DNA of 64,000 nucleotides from Haloterrigena salifodinae (GCF_003977755.1 NZ_RQWN01000001.1:760995-824994), one strand, 5' to 3'. Positions 9,322 to 18,179 are shown, counted from the first letter of the stretch. Notes: generated from the sequence alone by a model not told the origin. Numbers and translations are program-made.

Positions 9322-9363
9322 CGCGGCGCTACGCGCCGCGAAACGCGAGGCGATGTAATCGCC
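9322..9363. repeat. Two tandem triloop palindromes after tRNA-Leu
   Basis: Starting eight bases past the tRNA there is CGCGGCGC-TAC-GCGCCGCG (8-bp perfect arms, 3-nt loop), followed after eight bases by GGCGAT-GTA-ATCGCC (6-bp arms, 3-nt loop). They could form a tRNA-precursor 3' hairpin or terminator, or belong to the dispersed palindrome set seen elsewhere in the window. No T-run follows directly. The rest of 9364-9572 shows no gene. Confidence 0.55.
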
Positions 9364-9572
9364 GAGCGCAACGATGCAGGTGATTTCCCTTCGCGGACAT
9401 CACCCACGCATAACTTCTGACAGACACTACACCAGACAGCGAGAGCGCTGTCCGACGGTTCTGCAAGTAGACGAGCGATTCTTAGCGAGAGGCTACGACG
9501 TTACCGACTCGAGAATCACCGCTCCCGACGAGAGTCAGTAACCACTTTCCCCGCACGGTCGAATCTCGAGGT

Positions 9573-10136
9573 ATGGAGTACGTCCCTCGAGAGCGCGTCA
9601 ATATCCTGACGGCCGTCCTGAGTGTCGTCTCACTCGCGATCGTCTTCGCGGCCGCGGGCGGCCGGATACCGTCCTCAACGGTACCAATCGCGCCCGACTG
9701 GGTCCTCGAGTCGATCCCCCTCCTCAACGCACTCATCAGCGCCGCGGCGATCGGGACGATTACCGTGGGTTGGCGGGCGATCCGTCGTGGGAACGTCGAT
9801 CGCCACCGGCTGGCGATGGTCTCCTCGTTCGTCCTATTCGCGGCCTTCCTGACCTTCTACCTCTACCGGCTGGTTGCGACCGGGGGACCGCAGCCGTTCC
9901 CCGGACCCGAGACGATCAAACAGTTCGTCTACTACCCGGTCCTCGCGATTCACATTTTCCTCGCAATCGTCTGCGTGCCGCTGGTCTACTACGCGCTGTT
10001 GCTCGCCGGCGCGTATCCGATTGACGAACTCTACCGGACGAACCACGCCCGCGTCGGTCGAATCGCCGCGAGCCTGTGGCTGATCTCCTTCTCGCTGGGG
10101 ATCGTCGTCTACGTGCTGTTGCACGTGGTCTACTGA
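9573..10136 (+). CDS. DUF420 family membrane protein
   Basis: 187 residues with about five hydrophobic segments (roughly 11-28, 48-66, 82-102, 118-142 and 162-185). The pattern HRLAMVSSFVLFAAFLTFYL in the middle and NHARVGRIAASLWLISFSLG near the end is that of DUF420 proteins. Conserved histidines stand in HRLAM, IHIFLA and NHARVGR. DUF420 proteins often sit near cytochrome oxidase genes and are thought to help haem-copper oxidase function or assembly, but no oxidase gene is present here. It stands alone between the tRNA and purF. Confidence 0.85.
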   Translation: MEYVPRERVNILTAVLSVVSLAIVFAAAGGRIPSSTVPIAPDWVLESIPLLNALISAAAIGTITVGWRAIRRGNVDRHRLAMVSSFVLFAAFLTFYLYRLVATGGPQPFPGPETIKQFVYYPVLAIHIFLAIVCVPLVYYALLLAGAYPIDELYRTNHARVGRIAASLWLISFSLGIVVYVLLHVVY

Positions 10137-10212
10137 GAGAGCGCTCGAGGCAAACCGAAGTTTTCGCGGTGGGTTGAGGGGTGGTTTAGCGGAAATAGTT
10201 GTAACCGCGAGC

Positions 10213-10339
10213 GACCGAAGGGAGTGAGCGGGCCGACGACCGATGTGGAGGACGCTTCGCGTCCAGAACGGAGGGAGGAGTGCTTTTCATCAACGTTTTG
10301 CCGAGGGCCGGCGAAGCCGGCCCGCAGCGCAAAACGTTG
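10213..10339. repeat. Palindrome cluster downstream of purF
   Basis: Three hairpin-forming elements lie back to back. At 10213-10224 is GACCGAAGGGAG, whose reverse complement recurs at 33495-33506 behind aspS. At 10250-10264 is GGACGC-TTC-GCGTCC. At 10291-10339 an outer 11-bp stem CAACGTTTTGC/GCAAAACGTTG encloses an inner perfect 8-bp stem GGGCCGGC-GAA-GCCGGCCC. The last hairpin starts just after the purF stop on the minus strand and could act as its terminator or 3'-UTR structure. No protein-coding gene is supported in 10137-10344. Confidence 0.6.
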
Positions 10340-10344
10340 TTGTT

Positions 10345-11856
10345 CTAGTCGTCCGCCGGAAGCTGCTGCCCGCCGACATCCGGGCGAGAGACGTCGCGGT
10401 CGGTTTCCTCACCCTCGATATCGTAGGGGTATTCGCCGGTGACACAACCCAGACAGAGGTCGAGTCGCTCTTTCCCGAGCACCTCGGCGACGGCGTCGGT
10501 CGAGAGGTAGGCGAGGCTGTCGGCCTGAATCTCGTCGCGGATCTCGTCGGTCGATTTATCCGAGGCGATCAGTTCCTCGCGGGTGGCCATGTCGATCCCC
10601 ATGTAGCAGGGCGCGACGATCTCCGGGGCGCCGATGCGGACGTGGACCTCCTCAGCACCGCAGTCCTTGAGCAGCTGGACCAGTTGCGTGGAGGTCGTCC
10701 CGCGGACGATCGAGTCGTCGATGACTGTGACGGTCTTGCCCTCAATCGTCGATTTGATCGGGTTGAGCTTCAGCCGCACCGCGCGCTCGCGCTCGTCCTG
10801 GGTCGGCATGATGAACGTGCGGCCGACGTAGCGGTTCTTCATCAGCCCCTCGGCGAACTCGACGCCGATATCCTCGGAATCTCGAGGCTCGCCGTCGGCG
10901 GTCGTCTCGCTCGCGGCGTCCGCGTAGCCCGAGGCGAAGGCGCGCCCGGAGTCCGGAACGGGCATGACGACGTCGGTCTCGACGCCGCTTTCCTCCCAGA
11001 GCTTGCGGCCGAGGTTCCGGCGGGCCTCGTAGACCAGCGTCTCGTCGATGACGCTGTCGGGGCGGGCGAAGTAGACGTGTTCGAAGAAGCAATGCGCGGT
11101 GTTCTCCTTCTCGACGAGCTGGTAAGAGTCGAATCCCTGGCCGTCGGCCTGCAGGACGACGAGTTCGCCCGGTCGCACGTCGCGGACGAGTTCGCCGTCT
11201 AACGTGTCGATCGCCGCCGACTCCGAGGCGAGGATGTAGCCGTCCTCGAGTTCGCCAATACAGAGCGGCCGGTTCCCCTGCGGGTCGCGCACGCCGAGGA
11301 TGGTGTCGTCGTGGCTGATCGTCAGCGAGTAGGAGCCGTGGATGCGTTGCATCGTGTGCTTGACCGCACGCACGAGGTCCTCCTCGAGTAAGTTGCGCGC
11401 GAGGTCGTGGGCGATGACCTCGGTGTCGCCGTCGCTGGTGAAGGCGTGGCCCGCGGCGGCGAGTTCGTCGCGGATCTCGTCGGCGTTGACGAGGTTGCCG
11501 TTGTGGGAAAGCCCCAGCGAACCACTCTTGAAGGAGACGGAGAACGGCTGGGCACACGAGGAATCGACCGAGCCGGCCGTCGGATACCGGACGTGGCCGA
11601 TCCCCGCTGCCCCGTTGAGCGTGTCGAGGTCGTCCTCGCCGAAGGCGTCGCCCACCAGGCCCATCTCGACGTGGCTGTGCTGCTGGAAGCCGTCGTGGGT
11701 GACGATTCCGGCAGACTCCTGGCCGCGGTGCTGGAGCGCATAGAGCGCGTAGTACAACGGCCGCGCCGCGTCTCGACCGTCGAGTGAGACGCCGACGACG
11801 CCGCACTTTTCGGTCATCCCTGTTCGCCGGGGAGTTTCGCCCCGCCCATCAGTCAT
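10345..11856 (-). CDS. purF: Amidophosphoribosyltransferase
   Basis: 503 residues. Class II glutamine amidotransferase domain first, with the nucleophile in TEKCGVVGVSL (Cys18 from this start), then LQHRGQESAGI; the C-terminal phosphoribosyltransferase domain has the PRPP loop TVIDDSIVRGTTST. The enzyme makes phosphoribosylamine from PRPP and glutamine, the first step of purine synthesis. Start chosen at the ATG at 11856 because a TATA box lies about 28 bp upstream. ATG 11817 (four residues before the CGVVG cysteine) would resemble bacterial PurF with a short propeptide and is possible. The C-terminus holds cysteines (LDLCLGCVTGEYP) that fit the Fe-S type of PurF. It is monocistronic. Confidence 0.95.
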   Translation of the reverse strand: MTDGRGETPRRTGMTEKCGVVGVSLDGRDAARPLYYALYALQHRGQESAGIVTHDGFQQHSHVEMGLVGDAFGEDDLDTLNGAAGIGHVRYPTAGSVDSSCAQPFSVSFKSGSLGLSHNGNLVNADEIRDELAAAGHAFTSDGDTEVIAHDLARNLLEEDLVRAVKHTMQRIHGSYSLTISHDDTILGVRDPQGNRPLCIGELEDGYILASESAAIDTLDGELVRDVRPGELVVLQADGQGFDSYQLVEKENTAHCFFEHVYFARPDSVIDETLVYEARRNLGRKLWEESGVETDVVMPVPDSGRAFASGYADAASETTADGEPRDSEDIGVEFAEGLMKNRYVGRTFIMPTQDERERAVRLKLNPIKSTIEGKTVTVIDDSIVRGTTSTQLVQLLKDCGAEEVHVRIGAPEIVAPCYMGIDMATREELIASDKSTDEIRDEIQADSLAYLSTDAVAEVLGKERLDLCLGCVTGEYPYDIEGEETDRDVSRPDVGGQQLPADD

Positions 11857-11880
11857 GGTCGTCCGTAGGGGGCCCAGTCG

Positions 11881-11888
11881 ATAAAAAT
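11881..11888 (-). promoter_or_regulatory. TATA box of purF
   Basis: On the minus strand ATTTTTAT is centred about 28 bp before the ATG at 11856. This is the spacing seen for leaderless haloarchaeal mRNAs and favours that ATG over the one at 11817. A second AT-rich stretch further up (11926-11934) is less well placed. Confidence 0.5.
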
Positions 11889-12297
11889 CCCCGTGTTTGT
11901 GCCTCATCAGCTCCCGGTGTGGCAAAATATATGCACTATCGTGTACATTCCTCGCGGAACGACGCGACGGCGGCGTCTCATCGCGAGCCCCATCCGCGGC
12001 GGTGGCTGGAAGCCGATCGTCAGCGACGGCGTTTTCGACCGTTCGATACGATCAGTCGATCCGCGATCGCGGCAGCTACCACGAACGTGAGGGGGGTTCG
12101 CGGTCGCCGGACGACTCGACGGTCTCGCTGGGCCCTCGAGTCGTCCCATTCTCTGCGATGGGGCTCGGGCCCTCGGATCCTCGAGACGATACGGATCCCG
12201 CAGCGGATGGGTTGCTGTGCGTCGATATGCCGCAGGGAACCGGTACCACCGCTATTCCACTCCCGTTCATCGCGGAAATAGCTCGATAAACCGCGGC
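11889..12297. other. Intergenic region without a recognised gene
   Basis: About 410 bases between the divergent purF and the SLC13 permease. Frames open here on both strands are Ser/Arg-rich and lack any family pattern, so I treat them as chance. I saw no RNA gene. An AT-rich patch at 11926-11945 may contribute to upstream control of purF. Confidence 0.5.
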
Positions 12298-12306
12298 AAT
12301 TTTACT
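12298..12306 (+). promoter_or_regulatory. TATA box of the SLC13 permease gene
   Basis: AATTTTACT, centred about 28 bp before the ATG at 12330, in an otherwise GC-rich region. The spacing again suggests a leaderless transcript. Confidence 0.45.
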
Positions 12307-12329
12307 AGTGGGTCGACGACCACTGGCCG

Positions 12330-13721
12330 ATGAACCGATCGGACGCGATCGACGTCGCGCGGTCGCCGGTGGTAGCGTTCCCGCTCGCCGTCGTCGTCGC
12401 CGTCGCGACGTGGGTTCTCGCCTCGGGGTCGGCGGCGACGATGCTATCGATCACGCTCTTCTGTATCGTCCTCTGGGTCCTGACGCCGGTACCGCCGTCG
12501 TACACGGGGTTGATCGCGCTCGGACTGATCGCCGTTGCCGTCTCGACGGAACTCGCACTCGCCGGATTCCAGAAGCCGGCGACGTGGCTCATCGGCTTCG
12601 GGTTACTGATGGGCGAGGCGACGCGCCAGAGCGGCCTCGCGAACGGCGTCGGTCGGTGGATCGCGACCAGAAGCATCGGCGACGCGGCCGACGGCGACTC
12701 GCTCCGAGCGTACCGTCGCCTGTTGCTCGCGCTCTCGATCGGCGCCCACGCGCTTGCCTTTCTCGTGCCGTCGGCGCTCGTCCGCATCCTCGCGCTCGCG
12801 CCCATCCTTCGGGAACTCGGCTCCCTGTTCGACTCCCGCCGGGCGCAGGTCGGCCTCTATCTCGGCCCGCTGTTCGCCACGTTCTACGGCTCGGCGGGGA
12901 TTCTGACCGCGGACCTGCCGAACATCATCATCTCCGGGTTCGGGGAATCGATCGCCGGCCACACCATCTCCTGGTCCGAGTGGTCGCTCCACATGTATCC
13001 CGTCATGGGGCTTCTCCGTGTGCTGCTGGTCGTCGGCATCGTCTACGCCCTCTTCCGGCCCGCGGCCGACTCGAGTTTCGAACTGCCCGGAGACGAGCGG
13101 TCGTCCGACGACGGAGCCCAGCGACGGATGCTCGCGTTCCTGCTCGTCGGGACGCTGATCTGGGCGACGGACTTCGTCCACGGCTTCCATCCGGTGGTCG
13201 GTGCGGTCGCCGTCGTCATCCTGGCGTACCTGCCCTCCCTCGGCGTCGCCGACTTCGAGACCGTCGGGAGCGACGTCGACTTCACGATCCTCTTTTTCAT
13301 CGCCGCGGTGTTCGCGATCGGCGACGGACTGACCCGAACCGGGTTCACCGATAGTGCGGCGACCCAGCTACTCGCGTTCGTCCCGTCCGACGGACCGCTC
13401 GCGGTCGTTCTCGCCGCCGTCTTCCTCATCACGTTCGCGCTGACCTTCCTGATGGAGGGGTTGGCCGTCGCGAGCGTGCTGACGCCGATCCTGATCCCGT
13501 ACATCGACGCGGCGGGGCTCCCGTTTACGCCCGTCTTGCTCGCGGAAACGATGGCGCTGAGTTCGTACTTCTTCCCCTACCAGTCGGCGGTCCTCATCGT
13601 CATTCTGAACGAGGGCGACGTCCGGACGCGGGAGTTGATCGTCGCCACGGTCGCCTGCTCGCTCGCGACGATCCTGCTCTTGCTCCCCGTTCAGTTCGGT
13701 CTCTTCAGCCTCTTCTACTAG
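12330..13721 (+). CDS. SLC13/DASS family anion permease
   Basis: 463 residues, strongly hydrophobic, with about eleven or twelve membrane segments. The two-fold layout of the divalent anion:Na+ symporter family is visible: the first half ends in a re-entrant region with LYLGPLFATFYGSAGILTAD, the second half has DFTILFFIAAVFAIGDGLTR and a C-terminal SSYFFPYQSAVLIVIL segment. Members carry sulfate, dicarboxylates, citrate or related anions with Na+. The canonical SNT motifs are not clean here, so substrate and ion cannot be assigned. An anion channel or an ArsB-superfamily relative is possible. It is a single gene, 105 bp before the MutS-like gene. Confidence 0.8.
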   Translation: MNRSDAIDVARSPVVAFPLAVVVAVATWVLASGSAATMLSITLFCIVLWVLTPVPPSYTGLIALGLIAVAVSTELALAGFQKPATWLIGFGLLMGEATRQSGLANGVGRWIATRSIGDAADGDSLRAYRRLLLALSIGAHALAFLVPSALVRILALAPILRELGSLFDSRRAQVGLYLGPLFATFYGSAGILTADLPNIIISGFGESIAGHTISWSEWSLHMYPVMGLLRVLLVVGIVYALFRPAADSSFELPGDERSSDDGAQRRMLAFLLVGTLIWATDFVHGFHPVVGAVAVVILAYLPSLGVADFETVGSDVDFTILFFIAAVFAIGDGLTRTGFTDSAATQLLAFVPSDGPLAVVLAAVFLITFALTFLMEGLAVASVLTPILIPYIDAAGLPFTPVLLAETMALSSYFFPYQSAVLIVILNEGDVRTRELIVATVACSLATILLLLPVQFGLFSLFY

Positions 13722-13826
13722 GGGTGTCGACGAGGGGCCACGAGTCGCACCGAGAGTCCGCTGATTCGGACTGGCGAGACGACTCGAGGCACAGTGTTCA
13801 AGACGGTTGCCTCGAATCCGACGAGT

Positions 13827-15614
13827 ATGCGACTCGAGGAGTTCTGGGGCGTCGGGCCGAAGACGCGGGCGACGCTGGTCGAGGAACTGGGACGGGACCG
13901 CGCGATCGAAGCGATCGAGAGCGGCGACGTGCGGACGCTCGCGGACGCCGGCCTCGCTCGCGGCCGGGCGACGCGGATCCTGCGCCGAGCGACGGGCGGC
14001 GACGGGATGGACCTGCTGGCGACGAGCGACGCCCGGTCGGCGTACAAGGAGCTGCTGGACCTGGCGGTCGAACACGGCGTCACGCAGCGCGCGGCCGACC
14101 GGATTCGCGTTCTGACGCCGCTGACCGAGCGCGGGGCCATGGAAGAACGGCTGGACGACGTCCTCGCGGCACGGGACGCCTGGGCCGCACTCGTGGCGGA
14201 CGACCGCGAGGCCGTGCTCGCGGCCTACGAGCGCTACGACGAGCGCGCGGGGAGCGAGCACGCCGCCGTCGAGGCCGCGCTCGCCCTGCTCGAGGCCGGC
14301 GTGGACTCGGGCCCGTTCGCCGCCGTCGCGGATCTCGAGCGAGAGCGACTTGCGGAAGCCGCCGAGGCGCTCGCGGCGCTGGACGGCGACCGCGGGCGAG
14401 TGCGCGAGGGCGCCGACGAGGAACTCGACCGCCTGCGCGAGGCGCTCGGCGCGGTCGAGGACATGGACGCCAACGCCCTCGCGTTGATCGAGGAGTTGCG
14501 TTCGGACGGCGTCCGCGACGTCGGCCGGTTCCGCGAGGCCTTCGAGGATCACCTGCTGACCGAGACGGCGGTGACCGTCGACCGGGTTCGGGACGCGATG
14601 CCGACGGACGCGACCGACGCGACGGACTTCGTCGGTGCCACGCTGCGAACCCTCCGGAGCGACCTCACCGACGCGATCGACGAGCGCGAGGAAACCGTCG
14701 CGAGCGAACTCGAGGCGACCCTCGAGGAGACGGGCGACGCCGTCGAGCAGGCCGTCTCCGCCGTCGACGACATCGCCTTGCACCTCTCGCTGGCGCGGTT
14801 TGCCCTCGAGTACGACTGTACCCGGCCGACGTTCGTCGAGCGCCCGGACGCGGCCGTTTCCGTCATCAACGCTCGAAATCTCACCCTCGCCGCCGTCGAC
14901 GACGAGGCAGTCCAGCCGGTCACCTACGCGCTCGGCGACCACGGCGTGACCGCGGTGCCGACGGGCGTAAACGCGGTTCCCGGCGAGGAGCGCGTCTCCG
15001 TGCTTACCGGGGCCAACAGCGGCGGGAAGACGACGCTGCTCGAGACGCTGTGTCAGGTCGTCCTGCTGGCGATGATGGGGCTGCCCGTCCCCGCCGAGCG
15101 GGCCGAGGTGACGCCCGTCGACGCGCTGGTCTTCCACCGCCGCCACGCGAGTTTCAACGCGGGCGTCCTCGAGTCGACGCTGCGCTCGATCGTGCCGCCG
15201 CTGTCGGCCGGCGGACGCACTCTAATGTTGGTCGACGAGTTCGAGGCGATCACCGAACCCGGGAGCGCGGCCGACCTCCTGCACGGACTGGTGACGCTGT
15301 CCGTCGACCGCGACGCGCTGGGCGTCTTCGTCACCCACCTCGCGGACGACTTAGAGCCGCTGCCGCCGGAGGCGCGGGTCGACGGCATCTTCGCGGAGGG
15401 ACTGAACCCCGACCTCGAGTTGCTGGTCGACTACCAGCCCCGGTTCGATACGGTCGGGCGGTCGACGCCGGAGTTCATCGTCTCGCGACTCGTCGCGAAC
15501 GCCGACGAGCGCGGCGAGCGCGCGGGCTTCGAGACGCTCGCGGAGGCGGTCGGCAACGACGTCGTCCAGCGGACGCTGGCCGACGCCCGCTGGACGGAGA
15601 CGGGGCCCGACTAG
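13827..15614 (+). CDS. MutS-family ATPase with N-terminal helix-hairpin-helix
   Basis: 595 residues from the ATG MRLEEFWGVGPK; an ATG 11 codons upstream is less likely. Residues 1-60 hold a helix-hairpin-helix (WGVGPKTRATLVEEL). A long coiled, Ala/Glu-rich core follows, then a MutS ATPase domain with Walker A LTGANSGGKTTLLETL near 400 and Walker B TLMLVDEFEAITEPGSAADL. The mismatch-recognition domain of MutS1 is absent. The layout fits the haloarchaeal MutS5/MutS2-like group, whose role (recombination control or branched DNA) is not settled. No Smr nuclease domain is seen. It is convergent with the next gene, with a 4-bp overlap. Confidence 0.85.
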   Translation: MRLEEFWGVGPKTRATLVEELGRDRAIEAIESGDVRTLADAGLARGRATRILRRATGGDGMDLLATSDARSAYKELLDLAVEHGVTQRAADRIRVLTPLTERGAMEERLDDVLAARDAWAALVADDREAVLAAYERYDERAGSEHAAVEAALALLEAGVDSGPFAAVADLERERLAEAAEALAALDGDRGRVREGADEELDRLREALGAVEDMDANALALIEELRSDGVRDVGRFREAFEDHLLTETAVTVDRVRDAMPTDATDATDFVGATLRTLRSDLTDAIDEREETVASELEATLEETGDAVEQAVSAVDDIALHLSLARFALEYDCTRPTFVERPDAAVSVINARNLTLAAVDDEAVQPVTYALGDHGVTAVPTGVNAVPGEERVSVLTGANSGGKTTLLETLCQVVLLAMMGLPVPAERAEVTPVDALVFHRRHASFNAGVLESTLRSIVPPLSAGGRTLMLVDEFEAITEPGSAADLLHGLVTLSVDRDALGVFVTHLADDLEPLPPEARVDGIFAEGLNPDLELLVDYQPRFDTVGRSTPEFIVSRLVANADERGERAGFETLAEAVGNDVVQRTLADARWTETGPD

Positions 15615-16222
15615 CGGTCTCTCCTCTCGCGATCCTCGTCCGGATTCCAGCGCTTGGTTCGTTCTCGTCCGTCCCGCCCATCCTCGTCGAACCACTCGTT
15701 GGACGACGGCGCGTAGTCGACGGTGTCGGTATTCGACGCGCCGTACGTGTAGACCGCGCCGTCCTCGTCCTCGCAGATCCGGGCCTCGAGGTAGGTCCGG
15801 GCCGCGCGCCACGAGAGGACGCCCATCTCGACGACGTCGGCGAGCGCCGTCTTCGTCGCGCGAAACCACGTCCGGACCCGGCGGTCCGCGGCGTCGTTTT
15901 CGACGGCGACGATCGCGCCACGATTCCCGTCGCGTCCGTCGGGCCACTCGAGCCAGCAGACGCGGTAGGCCGTGACGCGGTAGTCCCCGCCGGGTTCGAC
16001 GACATACAGCGCCTCGTAGCAGCAGGGGTCGAGGTACTCGATCAGGAGTCGGTCGCGGTCGATCGCTTCCGCGAGCAGGTCGCCGTCGACATCGCCGTCC
16101 CCCAGCGGCGTCTCCGCGCTGATCCGGTCGGCGAGGGTGATGTCCTCGCCGCCCCAGTGGCTGTACCGGAGGTCGTACCGCCGGTCCGGTCGCCGGTAGG
16201 CGACGAGCGCTCTATGCCCCAT
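15611..16222 (-). CDS. DUF6735-like haloarchaeal protein
   Basis: 203 residues starting MGHRALVAYRRPDRRYDLRY. Notable parts are YSHWGGEDITL near the start, LLIEYLDPCCYEALYVVEP and YRVTAYRVCWLEWPDG in the middle, and a charged C-terminal tail. The family is widespread in haloarchaea and has no established function; the DUF number is from memory. The frame continues upstream to another ATG at 16450, but that extension is Arg/Ser-rich and unlike the family. It overlaps the MutS-like gene end by 4 bp in convergent orientation. Confidence 0.7.
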   Translation of the reverse strand: MGHRALVAYRRPDRRYDLRYSHWGGEDITLADRISAETPLGDGDVDGDLLAEAIDRDRLLIEYLDPCCYEALYVVEPGGDYRVTAYRVCWLEWPDGRDGNRGAIVAVENDAADRRVRTWFRATKTALADVVEMGVLSWRAARTYLEARICEDEDGAVYTYGASNTDTVDYAPSSNEWFDEDGRDGRERTKRWNPDEDRERRDR

Positions 16223-16397
16223 CGGCCTCCGGGAGCCCGCGCGGCGAGTTGCTGTCTGTGCGCCTCGAGCGACGGGGCGGGGGAAGCAGGGATTCCATCG
16301 CCGATGCTGGTCGCCCGTTCGTACTTGAACCTGCGGCCCGACTCGAGTCGACACGAAAGAAGAAGCGAACGATCGGACGGGTTCGATCCCCGCGTCG

Positions 16398-16562
16398 TCA
16401 CTCCGGCCGAAACTCGAAGCTCCCCCGTTCGCGGACGTCCAACTCCGCACACTTCGGACACCGTTCGTGCGCCGTATCGAAGACAGCCCCGCACGATGGA
16501 CACTGGTACTCGACCCCGTCGTCGGTGGGTAACGTCCGCTCGAGTCGCTCGAGAAATCCCAT
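16398..16562 (-). CDS. Small zinc-ribbon protein
   Basis: 54 residues beginning MGFLERLERTLPTDDG. Two CxxC pairs (CPSC and CPKC, about 15 residues apart) form a zinc ribbon, and the chain ends RGSFEFRPE. Such tiny haloarchaeal zinc-finger proteins are common; some affect growth or biofilm formation in Haloferax, but nothing here sets a particular role. It lies upstream of and on the same strand as the DUF6735-like gene, about 175 bp away, and diverges from the HAD phosphatase gene. Confidence 0.75.
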   Translation of the reverse strand: MGFLERLERTLPTDDGVEYQCPSCGAVFDTAHERCPKCAELDVRERGSFEFRPE

Positions 16563-16707
16563 AGGCGACGGGTGTAGGAACCGGGCGGAAGTTAGCGCCG
16601 TGCATGCACACGCTACGTCGCGCGACGACGCCGTTCGCGACCGCGACGGATCGGGAGACCTCGAGCACAACACCGAAATCCCCCCGGACCGTAGCGAACG
16701 GTCCCGA

Positions 16708-17361
16708 ATGGACGCAGCCTACGACGCAGTACTCTTCGACAACGACGGCGTCCTGACGACGCCGACCGATCGCGAGGTGCTCATCGACGCGATGCACGAC
16801 GCCTTCGCGGCCGTCGGCGTCGTCGACCCGCCGTCCGAGCACGTTCGGACCGTGATGGGGCCGAGCGTCGACTCGCTGCGCGAGGTCGCCGACACCCACG
16901 ATGTCGATCCCCACGAACTCTGGACGGCTCGCGAACACGCCGCCGTCACGGCCCAACTCGAGGAGATCGAGGCCGGCCGGAAACGTCCCTACGACGATAT
17001 CGACGCGATCCGCGACCTCGAGGTCGCGACGGCGATCGTCAGCAACAACCAACACGAGACGATCGGCAACATCGTCTCCCAGTTCGAACTCGACTGGTTC
17101 GACGTCTGGTACGGCCGCGAGCCGACGGTAAAGGGAATCGATCGCAAGAAGCCGACGCCGTACTACCTCGAACTCGCACTCGAGGAACTCGGCGCCGAGA
17201 ACGCGCTGTTCGTCGGCGATAGCTGGGTCGACGTCGAGGCGGCCGACGCCGCCGGCATCGACGCCGCCTTCCTCCGGCGCGACCACGTCGAGGGCGTGGG
17301 GCTCCCGCGGGCGCCGACCGTCGAAATCGAGAGCCTCGAGGCGATTCCCGAGCTGCTGTAA
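16708..17361 (+). CDS. HAD-superfamily hydrolase
   Basis: 217 residues. HAD motif I is FDNDGVL (the first Asp of DxDGVL is present as D-N-D: nucleophile and acid/base both kept), motif II is in ATAIVSNNQ, and motifs III/IV are KPTPYYLELAL and FVGDSWVDVEAADAAG. The helical cap between residues 20 and 95 is of the C1 type found in phosphoglycolate phosphatase-like enzymes. It is a soluble phosphatase; the substrate cannot be told. It diverges from the zinc-ribbon gene upstream. Confidence 0.88.
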   Translation: MDAAYDAVLFDNDGVLTTPTDREVLIDAMHDAFAAVGVVDPPSEHVRTVMGPSVDSLREVADTHDVDPHELWTAREHAAVTAQLEEIEAGRKRPYDDIDAIRDLEVATAIVSNNQHETIGNIVSQFELDWFDVWYGREPTVKGIDRKKPTPYYLELALEELGAENALFVGDSWVDVEAADAAGIDAAFLRRDHVEGVGLPRAPTVEIESLEAIPELL

Positions 17362-17417
17362 CCGATCGCGGATATTTTCAGTCGCTCATCGGACGATTTC
17401 CGACTACAGCGCGGGGA

Positions 17418-17597
17418 TCAACCGACGACAGTGCCCGTCGTCGTCCGATAGGCCGAACCGGCAACTGTGAGGAGTCCGAGTCCCAGTACCGCGTACTGGA
17501 GATACCACGCTGTTGTCTCCAACAAGAGCAAGCCGACGACCACGAGTCCCATCCCGACGACGAATAGCGGAACCCATTCATTCCCTCGTGTGTCCAT
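17418..17597 (-). CDS. Small two-helix membrane protein
   Basis: 59 residues starting MDTRGNEWVPLF. It holds two hydrophobic helices (about 9-26 and 30-48) separated by a short turn, and the C-terminus is Thr-rich and short. No family recognised. Codon use and the start next to an AT-rich patch (TTAAAAAACATAAC near 17620) make a real gene likely. It is convergent with the HAD hydrolase. Confidence 0.55.
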   Translation of the reverse strand: MDTRGNEWVPLFVVGMGLVVVGLLLLETTAWYLQYAVLGLGLLTVAGSAYRTTTGTVVG

Positions 17598-17714
17598 ACG
17601 TCTAATCTTCGTACAACTGTTAAAAAACATAACTATCGGACAACAATCTGCTCGCGATGCCGGGCGCGAGGGCCGACCGAACTTCTGAACACCGGCCCCG
17701 TATTACTGATCCCA

Positions 17715-18179
17715 TCACGTGGCGGCGGCGATTCGACGCTCCGCCCGTTCCTTGATAGCCGCGTTCATCGCCGCGAACCCCTTCTCGAGGGACTCTCGAT
17801 CGAATAACAGCGGAACGAGCGCGCCGCGGAACGTCTCGCGGTGGAGCAGCCGCGTCCGGTCGCCGTCGGCCACGGGCTCGAGGCGGACCTCGTGGTAGCC
17901 GTCGAAGGCGAAGGGAACGACCAGTCGACCGACCCACGCGAGGCGGCGGTTCTCCTCGACGACAACGACCTCGGGCTCGAACGTCATCCCGCGGGCGCCC
18001 GGCGGCTCGATCCGCACTCGGAGGCGTTTGCCCGGCGTCGGGTCGCCCTCGATTGCCCGAACGAACGGGTTCCACTCCGGGTAGCGCTCGAACTCGAGGA
18101 GGACGTCCCAGACGACGTCGGGCGGCGCGTCGATCTCCTCGAACAGTTCGATCTCCTCGAAGACGTCGAATTCGGTCAT
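17715..18179 (-). CDS. SRPBCC (START-like) domain protein
   Basis: 154 residues. The opening IELFEEIDAPPDVVWDVLLEFERYP matches the first strand and helix of the SRPBCC fold, followed by EWNPFVRAIEG and a beta-rich middle with EVRLEPVADGDRTRLLH. The last helix covers SLEKGFAAMNAAIKERAERR. These helix-grip proteins bind hydrophobic ligands or lipids in a deep pocket. No partner enzyme is adjacent. The gene stands alone between small hypothetical genes and katG. Confidence 0.83.
   Translation of the reverse strand: MTEFDVFEEIELFEEIDAPPDVVWDVLLEFERYPEWNPFVRAIEGDPTPGKRLRVRIEPPGARGMTFEPEVVVVEENRRLAWVGRLVVPFAFDGYHEVRLEPVADGDRTRLLHRETFRGALVPLLFDRESLEKGFAAMNAAIKERAERRIAAAT

Noticed and set aside
10345-11817. 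purF starting at ATG 11817
   Set aside because: Possible, but the TATA box at 11881-11888 fits the ATG at 11856 better. Kept as an alternative in the annotation.
13368-16564. Very long open frames on both strands across the MutS-like gene
   Set aside because: They are Arg/Gly-rich shadows of the MutS-like and SLC13 genes, caused by high G+C at third codon positions.
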